Shown: in pieces, positions 28,501 through 40,500 of the stretch
Layout of the letters: each line of letters begins with the position of its first letter
Numbering within the stretch: the first letter of the stretch is position 1
Assembly (NCBI GenBank): GCA_964471325.1
Contig: CAYYFL010000010.1
Span: 1-64,000, forward strand
Length of the DNA stretch: 64,000 nt
Direction: 5' to 3'
Origin: Velamenicoccus sp964471325
Lineage (GTDB): Bacteria; Omnitrophota; Gorgyraeia; Velamenicoccales; Velamenicoccaceae
Position numbers and translations under genes: made by a program
Notes under the pieces: model-generated
Database searches by the model: none
What the model was told of the DNA's origin: nothing
The model's input: only the letters and a program-made list of their open reading frames with translations

Positions 28501-31500
28501 GGCATCAGCCGTCTCCTTGAACGCCGCGATCTGCGCCTTTGTCAATGGCTCGCCCTTGACCATCTTTTCGGCCGTGTCCTGGAGTCCGGCGACCTTCGCG
28601 CGTATGCCTGCCATCACAGCCGCGATCTGCGGGTCTGTCATATCGGCGGAGGTGCGCACCAGCGAAGGAATGACCGGCTGCGCGGCCGAAGACACTGGGT
28701 CGATGTGCGCCAGCCCGGCCACATCCTTCACCGTCCCGTCAGCCTCAACGACGGAGACGTTGCCTTCGGCGTCAAGATAAGCCGTCCTGTTGATGTCCTC
28801 TGTATTCGCCGCCAAGTCGGAAACGATATGATTTCCGGCAACGCCGTTGCGGTATTCCAGGAAACCCTTGATATCCTCAACGCTGATGATATTCAAATCA
28901 ACGTCGTGGATGTTTGTCTGTGGATCAGAAGATATAATGGCGACGCGCCAATCAGGGCCTTTGATACCGGCCAGCTTCTCCGACAAATACTCAACCTCGG
29001 AAAGGACCCTGTCGTTCAACAGGTTGCCTGTGCCGCCGGCAACGAAATAGTCTTCGTCGCGGTGCCCGCTTGCAAGCAGATGGGCCACCCGACGCTCTCC
29101 TGTCCTGATATTCTGGGCCATAACAGCCAGGCAGCTATTGAGCGGCGTATACGCGATCGTTGTATCCGTGGCCGGCAAGGACAGGGTTGCATCGTTCTGC
29201 ATGACTGCGGTCTTCGGCCCCTCAAGAGACGCGGGCGAAGAACCCTTCGACGCGCTTGGTTCGACTTCGCTCACCACAAGTTGCTTGCTCAGGGTGAATG
29301 GTGAGCCTGTCGAACCAGACATATCTTCGGCGGATCCGTCCTTCTTCGACTCCTGCTCCATCAGGCGGCGCGCCTCGTCGGAAATCGTGACGATCGCCGC
29401 AGGCCCGAAGTCGACAGGCTTGGTTTCTTCCCGGGCGATCTGTTTGTTTTCCTGCTGCGGCTGCTGCCCGCGGTTCCTCAGGTCAAGCGCCGTCTGCGCG
29501 ATAGGCGCGATCGGCTGGATCTTCGCAGGCGAAGAAAGAGTCCTGCGCATATCATAGAAGTTCTTATCGGCAGGCGAAGGCGTCACCGCATTTTCAAAAG
29601 GATGAGTGTGGACGAATTCGCTGGCGCCCTGGTAAATAAGATTGCCGAACCCGAGCGTCCCCACAGAAGCCTGCGCCAACAGGACAGCCTGTGAATCACC
29701 GGCAAAACCGAGTTCCTGGAACCGGCCAAACGCAGAAGCATCCGTCAATATCTGCTGGAGACCTTGGGCGCTATAGCTGACCAGATGGACGTTGTTATTG
29801 CCTGCCCCGCGGGTCAGGATATAATCGCTGGCGCCGAAGGTCGTCCCCTCGGGCCTATACAAGGACAGGGCGATCTCTGAACTGCGCGTTGCTTTTAACG
29901 CCCCTATCAAACTCTGTGTCTCGATACGGCTGGCCGGCAAGACAGGGACGACCTGGCCGACCTTCATCGCTGGCAGGACTTCAGTCCAAGACCCCTGCGC
30001 ATTCTCCTTCATCCAATCCATAAATATCTTAATAGTGACCGGGTTCGCCAAGAGGGCGTTGGCTTCATCGATCAGGCCTCTATGCTGACTAAGGGAGATG
30101 TCCCTCCGGCCAAACTGCTCCATAACCTGCTGAATCCCTGCCGGCGAAGAAACAGCCGCCGGTAATGAGACTTTCAGGCCAGACCTTAAAGTCTCATTAA
30201 CAGCGGGCGAGCTGGGGAAGAACTCTATGCTGCGTATCAGCTTTTCTCCGGCCAACGCCGTATGCGCATAGACCGCGGCCTCCTGGACGTCGCGCTTACC
30301 CGCCTCTTCTCTGCTCTTGGCGGCATATGCCGTGAACGGAGGCGTGGCCAGATTCATGATCCTGTCGGTGAACGGATTGGCCGTATAGCTGGCCATGACC
30401 TTAAGCTTGCTCTCCTCGCTCCACCTGCTGGAAGGCAATGCCAAATCTGTGAGCCCGTGCTTGGAAGCGCCCTCGTTGGCCAGGGCGCGCAGATACATGG
30501 AACCTGTCTGGATATTGAACCTGTCGTTCCTCAAAAGCTTCCAGGCCGCGCTGAGACGCGCGAAATAACCGCCTTCTTCGCCCTGCATCTTCAGGGCCGT
30601 CGACGGCCTGATCTGCATCAACCCCACAGAGCCGTCCTGCGGGATCACATTGGCATAGAAGCTAAGGAGATCTTCCGTCTGGGCGCTGCCTGAATTATCG
30701 ATCTGTTCCGTCAGGGCGATCGCGGCCACGAGAGCAGGATCCAGTTGCAGCTTGTGCGCCGCATCTGCCATGACCCGGACATTGCCGTTCATCCTCATGC
30801 GCGCCAGGGCCGTAGCTGCCTTTCTCGTCTGGTAGAGCATCATCTCGGCCAAGCCGCTGTTGGGATCAAGCCGGTAAAGCAGATCATCTGCCTGCTTCTG
30901 CTGGACAAGCTTTTCGAGCCTGTTGACGCTCAGGATATTCATGCCGAAGACGCCGGTATCGATATCAGCCAGGTATTGATAGAGCGGCGAATGTTTCTCT
31001 TGAGGCGTGCGGCCCTTCAAAAGGTTGACAAGATCCATATCGCCCAGCTCTGGGATATGAACCATGGTCCCGTCTTTCAACTCAAGGACCATATCTGTGT
31101 ATGGCGCATAGAAGACGTCGTAATTGACAACGCCTGTTCCCACCGCCGCAGCGACAGCCGCAGCGCCCAAGCCGATCTTCAGGAATTTCCTGCGGCTCAT
31201 CGTCTTGCTGTCGGCATTGCTGACGTTGGCGCTCCTGACGACGTAAACCGGCCTGGCGGCGCGATAATATTGCGCCGGCGAAGAAATGGTCGTGGGCGCG
31301 ATCAATGTCGGCAACACCGCCCGCGGGAACTGGAGACCTTCTGCGGTGAACCTGGCCTCCTTGATAAGCTCAGGCCTGCTCTGGATCTTGATCTCGGCGC
31401 CTTCGAAGATCGCCTTCATGTAGGATTCATCGCGCCTGTTTCTCTGCTGCAGATAGGAGCTTTCCGGCGACACCATGGAGTGCACAAGGATGATGGTCTG

Positions 31501-34500
31501 CGGCTTAATGCCCTCAGCTTCAAAGATCTCCTTGATGCGCGCGGCGGATTCCATGAAATGATCGCTGCCGAGGTGCGCGAACCCGAGGACAGGCCTGTTG
31601 TCTTTCGTGCCCTCAAAAGCAAAGACCTTGCATCCCGCAAAGCCTGTCGACATGAACTCGGCATGGGCCATGTCGTTGGTGATCAGGAGCTCTTCCATGT
31701 CCACATTGCGCGCCTTGATCTCGGCCGGGTTGACGTCAACCCCCTGGACCGGGCCGGCTTCGTCAACATAGAACGCCCTGCTGTAGGCCGCCGCCGACGG
31801 CATGGCAGCGTCAAGACGGTTGCGGAGCGCCTCGGCGGAACGACCCAACGGGATCGCCGGTATTTCGACATTGAAGATGGACGCCGGCGACGACTTCGAG
31901 GAATCAGGCAATCCGGGCTTGTTCTCATAACGCTGCTTCCAGAGATTCGTCGCAGCCTGGCGGCCCGCCGCCATCTCCCTGTCGGAGACAAGGGCGCCCT
32001 TATCCAGCCATCTGATCTCGCCTGTCCTGTTGACGATCTCGAAAATAATGTCCTTCTTATGGTTCACGACAAGATCGGGCGCCTGCATGGTGCTGATGAC
32101 GCCGCTGCCCGGCCGCCATTTGATATATGTCCTCTGGCGGCTCATCTCTTCCAACGAGACATCGTCTGCCTGATGGCCGCTCAGTGTGGTCGTCCTGGCC
32201 AAATCAACCAGCTCGATCGCCTCCAATTCATCGGCAGACACACCAGACTCCCTGAGAAGCTTATCAAGCTCTTCCTGCGCCATCTCATTGATCTTCTTTT
32301 CGGCAGGCGAACTCAAGCCGGCTAATGAGACTTTGAGGCCAGACCTTAAAGTCTCATTAGAGGAGGCGGAGAGGGACGGAATCTTCATGTAGTTGACCTG
32401 CGGGCCGAGATAACCGGCAACTTCGGGCATGCGCCTCTGCAGGTCTTCAAGCGACGTGAACGGTGTTGCCTGGGCCTGGACCCTGATGTTCTGGGCAACA
32501 TTGACCAAAGCAGCGGGCCGCTCTGCAGCAGGCAGCTCGCTGGCGAATCCTTTGTTCCTAAGCGCATTGACCAGCACATCCACCGGCGCTTCATTAATAT
32601 TAAAGGTAGCGAGCGTAGCGGATTCGGCCGCGCGCGCTTCCATCAACTTCGCATCAAGCGAACCCGTTAATTCTCTGAGCCTAACCTGTTCCTGCTGTGT
32701 CTGCTGGAGCGACGTCACTGATGTCGCAGGCGAGCTGGCGATGTAATCAATCTGGCTCAAGTCAGGCGCAGAATACTGCCGCATCAAGCCGAAGAATTCT
32801 TTAACTACACCATAGTTAATATTTGTACTCTCCAATGCGGCGTGCGCAGCTACGGTCGTTATCGTAATGTGATTCAGTGACTTCTGATCCTGAGGAATAC
32901 GCCCTAAATCCAAGAAAGAAGAACCAACTGGCTTCTTGGTAATAGCATCGAATAGAACAACTCCACTAAGAACTTCGCGGCTCTTAAGCGGCGCACCATT
33001 ATAAAACTCACCGAGCAAGCTATTCATGTTGCCACTGCCCATGAGTGCCATCATGTCAAATGGCGTTAACAACTCCTCAAATCTTGCATCAAGTCTACGC
33101 ATCTCTTGGAGATGAGCACTACTCGCCACATCCAAATCTGTAAAAGTATAGTGCGTATGGACACGGCCGTAGAATCTTCCATCTTCAAACGAATTCCTGA
33201 AAAGAGTCTTAAGGTCAAACTCTGCGGTTGGCAAGAAGAAGCGCTCCGAGCTTAAGGTTTCAACAGGAATTGGAGCATCCAAAACCCTGACATTTCCTGC
33301 GCGCTGACCGTTCTTATCAAAATAGGGTGCCTCAAAGAACACATCCGGCGATAAAGTATCATATCCCCTATTAACAATAAATTCTCTAATGCGGCCATTG
33401 ATCTCTTCATCAGAAAGCTGAGATACGTCTCCGCCGTTGAATATCTTCGCTCTTGCTTCTTCGGTCAGCAATCTATGCATGGGTCTATCCAAGACCAATC
33501 GTGACTGCGGGAAGAACATGGTTACTTCCTGGAACTGGCCTGGCTGCGTCCCGAGAGTGGAGGCGATCAACTTGAGACCCAACTGATTAGAGCCAAGCTC
33601 AACAGCGGGCATGACTCTCATCCAATTGACTCCGATTTTGTCAAAATCAGACGGCTTAGCATCAACGCCTATGACAAGCGACGGCGTCACAAGATGTGTC
33701 AATTTCTGTGAATTATTCAAACCAATAAAATAGCCTCCCACTTCGACAGGTCGACCGAAACGAGAAACAAAACTTCGCAATGTCGGAATAGTCTGCGAAA
33801 TAGGATAATCAGGCCCGTTAAGTTTGACTTCTCCTGTTCTCTTTTCCCTCCCAGACCACCAGCCTGTTTCCACAAAAAATATCTGCGGCGAAATGCCAGA
33901 AGAACCAAGATCAGCAAACCTCGCAGGAGAACTCAAAGAATCAATAGCATATCCTCTCTCGTCCTCATCGCTGATAGACGATGGGCTTTGCAATGTAGGC
34001 AAAGTAATCTGCTGAGAAAGTGCATTTAAAGAAACAGGCTGTAAGACTAAAGAAGAGGCAATGGTAGTCGGATTATAAGAAGAAGTCACATCTATTTCGT
34101 TCGTAAACACAGAGCGTGAAATAAGAGAGGAAATGGATGACGTCACCCCCGAAGGCCTCATCGGCTCTAAAGCAAGAGAAACGCCCGTCCCAACGAAGCT
34201 ACCCCTGTTGCCAAAAACAGGTCTTCCTTTTGAAATATCTCCTGTCTCTTGAGGATAACCCTCTCTCCCCACCCCTCCTTCTCTTTCGCCCTTAGGAGTC
34301 GAGGGTCTATTAAAATCAGCAAACCTGCTACTAGTACTATCATTCTCTGGTGCGCCGGTCCGTTCTCTTTCTAAACCAAATCCATTACTCCTAGCAATGG
34401 GCATTTCACCAAAGTCAGCGAATTGTCGCGCAGGCGCAGGCTTCGGAGAACCATCGGGTGAAGTCGCTTCATCCATCTTCGGCGGATTGCCGGCATCAGT

Positions 34501-37500
34501 CAAATCCTTCGGGCCGCCGCCAACCATGGCGATCTTAGGCGGATTGCCGCCTTCCAAAACCTTGGGACCACCCCATCCGCCGCCTGCGAGAGCATGCGGC
34601 ATGCTGGAAGCGATCAAAAGCTCGGATTCCCTGATGCGGCTTTCCATGAGTCCGGCGTCGAGCCCTGCGAGCAATCCTCTCAACTGCGCCATCTCCTCAA
34701 CGCCCTGTCTCAAGGTCACGACAGGCGAACTATACGCTGTGACCGCCACGGCAGGATTGCTGCCGATCGGCCCTTCCATAGGCTGTTCCGTCAAAGTCTG
34801 GCCGGCCACATCGCCTGTGGCGCCATCTCCGCCGACAACAGGCAGCGTGAATTGCGGATACTGCGGCTCCTGATAGGTCATGATACCCTGCGTCGCAGAA
34901 ATCTTGGAGAAGAGGGCTGAACGCTGCTCCGGTGTTGCGTAGGACGCCAGGTCGTTTGTGGATTTCAAACCGGGGATATTGGCCACTGTCTTCTGGATGT
35001 CCTGATCGGCCGACAGGGCCTGCGCCGTCGTGTCGCCCGTGGAAACCATCTGCGCCAAGTTCTGCATGACATCCGTATCCACGCCTCTTTCATTGGCGAG
35101 GCGGCCGATCTGCCAGTTGCTCACCGTCTCTCTCTGGGCCTCTGTCAAGCCCAGCTGATCCGCCTGCGAAAGAATGTTGCGCGCCAGGATATCCTTGATC
35201 ATATGCGTGAACTCGTGCGGGATAATGACGCCCTGCATGTAAGGCCTGAATGTCGCTGCCGACGGCTGGACCATGGCCAGGTTGATCGCCAGGGAATATC
35301 CGCCGTTCGTCCTGAGGGATTCGGCCATGCCGACACTGCGCAATCCCTCGGCGACTCTGACGGAAACCTGGAGAGAGCCAAGGGCCTGTTGCGCTGCGGC
35401 CGCAACCTGGTCTTGCGTAACAATATTGCCGCCCAGCTCGCTATTGACGCCGGCAAGGATGACGGCCGGCAAGGTCTGACTCGCCTGCTGCAACATGACA
35501 TTAATCTCGCTGACAGCTTGTGCGCGCCTGTCAAACAACGCCTGCGGCAGGACCTGCGGTACACTGGAAAGCGCCTGTAATCTCTGCAATTTATCGGAGA
35601 CCGTCCAGTAAGGCTCGCCATTCAGGATCGTCGCCATCGTGCCCAGGGCTGTCTGAGACCTGGCGCTCAGCCACTGGCGTTCCTGCGGCACTGAGACGCC
35701 GGCGGGCACGATCCTGTCTCTGACGCTATTGATCATCTGTTGGACGCCGCCAACAAGCTCATAGACCATCATATTAAGGCTGGAATTAAACGCCGCATGA
35801 ATAGGCGCTTCCTGCCACAGCGGGCTCTTCAAGGCGGACATATCGACCTGCGGCAAAGCCACGCCGGAGAAATCATAGGCCGTGCCGATGACAAGAGATC
35901 CCAGGCCGGGCAATGCCTGATTGGCCGGGGCCTGCGAGAAAGCTGTTTCAAATTGATGCGTGGCTGTTTGTCTCTCGGTCGCGTACTGCCTGATGGGGGC
36001 ATAATAGCTCTGTCTGAACTTAGAGACGAAACCGTCTGGAACATAACGTCTTGTGGCAAAACCAATCTGTTGATAAAGCTGGCTGAGTCCCTGTTTGCGC
36101 TGAGCCGAGGCGATAGCGCCCCTCAATGCCCGGTCAATGCCTGTTTGGATCTGACCCTGGATCGCCAATTCGCCGGCCAACACCGATTCCTGTGTCTGGA
36201 AGTATGCAGTCTCATCAAGCCCGGCAGCGGTCAGCCGCGTCCTCTGTTCAAATCCTTTTTGCGCGATCAGAGAAACTTCTCTCTGCCAATCGGCAAGTTT
36301 CTGGCTGACCGCCGCAAGATCGATCTCGCCGGCCAAAACGCGGGAACGCAGGTTGGAAACAAGGAGCATCTCCGCCAAGTTCCAGTCCCTGTCCTGGCTG
36401 GACAATCCTGCCAAAACTTCAGGCGTCCGCTGGATCGCCGCCTGTTTCTGAGACAGGAGCTCCAAGGTCTGGTTCAGTTCCGTTGCCTGCGTCTGCACCT
36501 TGGCTATCGCCTCGTCTGCCGATGTTTTGAACGCCTCAAACTCCTGCGCGACAGGCTGGGCGCTGCCAAGGCCGGTCACCATCAAGGCTGCATCATTGGC
36601 GAGGTTCCTCGTCAACTCATTGGCCTCTTGGACATCCGAAATACTCTTTTCTTTGACGACGGACCTGGCGGTCAACAAGATCATCGCCGGTGTGATATTT
36701 TTCGTCCCATCCATCTCGATGCCCTGCAGCCTCAACTGCGCCACGTCCCTGCTAATATCTTTAAGGATGCTGCCGACGAGCTTTTCCCTTCTGGAAGGCA
36801 TGGACATGGTCAAAGTCATCTTCCTGCCGGCAATTTCCATCAACTGGCTGAAGGCGCGGTCATCATTGGCAAGGGCCTTGATCGTTTCCTGGCTGATGTT
36901 GCCGACTTGAGAGATGCCCCTCTGGTTCAACAACTGCAATGACTGCTGGACGCGGACAAGCCTGGAGACGGCTTGCGCGAGCTTCGCTGTATCCGATGCG
37001 GCTTTCTTAGGCAGGGCCCTGAGGATATCGGATGCCGCATAGGACGTAGAGATACCGACGATCTGCTGCGGCGTCATCTTGTCCATCGGAACATTAAATC
37101 TCTTGAGGTTATACACACCGCCGCCGATAACGTTGGCCATCGTCGTCGTATTCTGGAGATGAGGCGTAAACCAGGGGATCAGGCTTTCGGCGCTCGCGCC
37201 GGGGATGGCCTGGGCGGCAGAACCGAGGCTCGCCATGGTCGGCTGAGCCTGTTCAAACGTCCGGCCCGCCTCCTGTGCTTTAACACCCAGCAGTTTCTGT
37301 TCTGCGGCCGATGCGCCCTTCTGCATGGAACGGAGGAAATCGTTCGTCGCTGTATTAAGGCCTTCATACGCCTCTCTCTGGCTTGCGACCATCGGCGCAA
37401 CAGCGCTGCGGAACGCATCATCCGCCGGGAGGGCATTGACCAGGACTTGCGTGAAATAATACGGGACGCTGTCGATTTGGGCATAGCCGATGGCCCTGGT

Positions 37501-40500
37501 CAGGTCTGCAGTGCCCACCTTGCCGGCGAACTTTTCAGGAGCGATGCCGGCCAGGGAGCCGTATTGGATAAAGCTGCTAAGGGTCGAGCCGTTGTCATTC
37601 AGGCGGATGATACCCTGTGAAGACAACTGCTGGATAGCGGAAATCGTCTGGATAGGCGTCAGGACCGGCGCCTGCGAAGCGGGAGCGGCCGAGACATTCA
37701 CATTGATGCCGCTGGAAGGATTCAGGGTGCTGACGGCGACATTGAAACTCTGCTGCTGAACAGGCGTGCCTTCCAGAACGACGAGCGAAAGGCCGGCGAT
37801 GCTTCTTCCTGCGTCGCTAAGCGTGCCATTCTGGCCGACAAGGCAGGAGTTTTGCGTCGTAAACGATGTCGTGAAATCTGTCTTTTGTTCGGCGCTGATG
37901 ACGCCGCGATCAACCAACCGTGTTGCAAATTCCTCAACCGTCTTCGGAGAACCGCGTGTGATATTGGCCTCGCCTTTATATTCGGAGGCAGGCGCCTGTC
38001 TTTCATAAGAAACTGTGGAAAGCTGTGTCTTATAGAACTCATTCGTCGCCTGGACGGTATTCAGATGAGAATCCCAAGCGTCGACAGACCATCCTTCTTT
38101 AGGTTTATAGGCGGAGAAGCCGGGCGTCGCATCCAGTTTCTCGGTATTGGTATAGATCCACACTTCGGGATTCATGCCGATGCCTCTATTACCCATGATG
38201 CGGTTAAAGGCCTGGATCATTTCGGATTCCGTAATGTCTTCCGGATAAGCCAAGTGGAGGGCCTTCTTATTGATAGCGCCGTTGGCCCACGCCACATCTA
38301 TGCCTGTACCGACCTGGGCAACCGTACCGGTGATCACGCGCACGGGACTGCTGACGTCAGCAACACCTCTGATCTGCGCGGCCTCCACGGCATCCGGCAT
38401 GGTCGGGCCGAACACAAGGTTCTGTCCGGTCACGGTGCGTCCCTCGCCGGCCAGGCCGCGCACTCTCTGCACCCCATGAACATTCTCCAGGTATTGATTG
38501 AATTCCTTGACCTGGCGATGCCCGCTGAACAACGCAAACTGGCCGGCCTTGTCAAACCCGACGCCCTGCATCTCATCATACATCTGACGATACATCGCCG
38601 GCGCATTCTTGGCCAACTCTTCCTGCTTATTCGCGGACAAGACGGGCTTGACGCCTTTTTCAAGGGTCTTGTATCCGATCTCGGAAAGCTTCCTCTCGGC
38701 GATCGTTCCGCTGGCCAACGTGGCAGACAACATCAGGCCGCCGCCGATCTCCTTTAACGCCTCAAAGGACTGCGTCACATCCATGGTGTCGCCCAGCGGC
38801 CTTGTCAACGGCTTGTCCCATTTGATCTGCAAGGCCTGCATCTCGCCCATCGGCAAATGCAACCTGCCATCTGCCTTGCCGCTGCCGGCCAAGACCTCGA
38901 TGTTGTATTTGGTGACGGAATATTCGTTGCCGGAATATTGCGCGGCCCTGGTCGCACCTTCCAGGACCACTTTTCCGAGTTCCGATGCCGCCATATCCGC
39001 ACTCTTTGCATCACGCGCCGTCAGCATATCCGCATATTTCTGCCGATAGAAGCTAGAGCCGAGGATATCGGCAAATTCCCTGCCCAGGGCCGCGCCCTGC
39101 CGCTCCAAAAGAATGCTGCGAGCGATCGCTGCATCGCTGGCGCTTTGATATCTCAACGGCTCGCTTTGCTTGGCCTGGCTGACCGCCTCTGCGATCTTCG
39201 GAGTCATCTGACTCAAGGCCCCTCTGGACGACAAGCTCGTCTGCAACATCTCTCCGCGCTGCTGCGCCTTCTGATACATCTCATATTCCCTGACGCGGAA
39301 ATAAGCATCCGCGAGCTTTGCTTTGTCTAGCGCCTGGGTCTGCTCGCCGGTTAAAGGCGCATCTCCGAAGCTCGAACGGAGAGTCTCATAATAGTTGCCC
39401 GGCGTGATATTAACAGAGGAATTCTGGACTTCTTGCCACGCCTGACGGCCCTTTATGTTCGTCTGGCGCTCCAAGTTCGTCATCTCTTTACGCATCTTTT
39501 CATACTGCGCCTTGCCCGTAATGATGGCCTCTGTACCCTGGCCCTCCCTGATGCCGGGCAGCATGCCGATGGTGTGCGCTTCATCGATCAGGAAGATGGA
39601 ATTCTTGATCCTCGGCATATCCAACCGCGGAGCAGCGGCATCGCCCGTCTTGTCTGCGTACTTCTGGGCATGAACGAGGTTCGTGAACGATTCGAATGAA
39701 AGCACTTCGATCTTGCTTCCAAAATCATTCAAGGAATGAGACGTAGAACGGTTGGTATAGCGGATCTCACCCAGGCGGTCCCCATAAACCGCTTTTGCCA
39801 GATTGGCCAACTCCAGAGAAAGGGAATCGCCGTATGTCGTCATGGCTGTGACGCCGCCGAACGCCTTGTTCTTGGCCACCAGCGAAGGCAGGAGCGTCAC
39901 GTCGACAAATGTCTTTCCGCCGCCGCCAGCTTCCTGGATAGCGACCCTCAGATCGGCAGGCGTCTTGGCGTTTCTTAAAGCTTTATCGAACTTGTAAACG
40001 ATCTCAGCCTGCCTGTAAGACGCCATGACCCCCTGCCTCATTTCATTGAGCCTTAAAGAAACTTGGATAGGAGACAAACCCTTGATCTTACCCTGGGTTG
40101 AAACTGCGTCCAAGAGACGGTCCTCAACGGCCTGGCGCACGCTCTGGCGACCTTCGAGAACTGCCGAGGTTTCCTGGGCGGACAGGATCAAGCGGCTATA
40201 GTCACGCGCGGCGACCCTCAACGTCGTTAATTCCCTGCCTAACTCACTGGTCCTGGCAGCGCCCTGCGCCTGGTTCCAGAACTCGCTCGCCACATAAATC
40301 GTCGAGGAATCGACGTCCACATACGCCCTGTGCTTGCCGACGATGTAGCCCTCTCTTGTGCCTTCCAAAAGGACAACGTCCAAACCGGAAAGCTTGCCGG
40401 CGGCAACACCCCTGTCCTTTTGTTCGGCCACGGCGCGTTCAATCCTGGTTCTTTCTTTTGGCATCGGCACAGAAACCGATGTTGGGCTTGTCGTCGAGGA

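Noticed and set aside
30745..32325. Plus-strand open frame of 526 codons
   Set aside because: It covers the twin-arginine/transglycosylase and CheD-like regions of the minus strand, which carry clear motifs; the plus frame does not.
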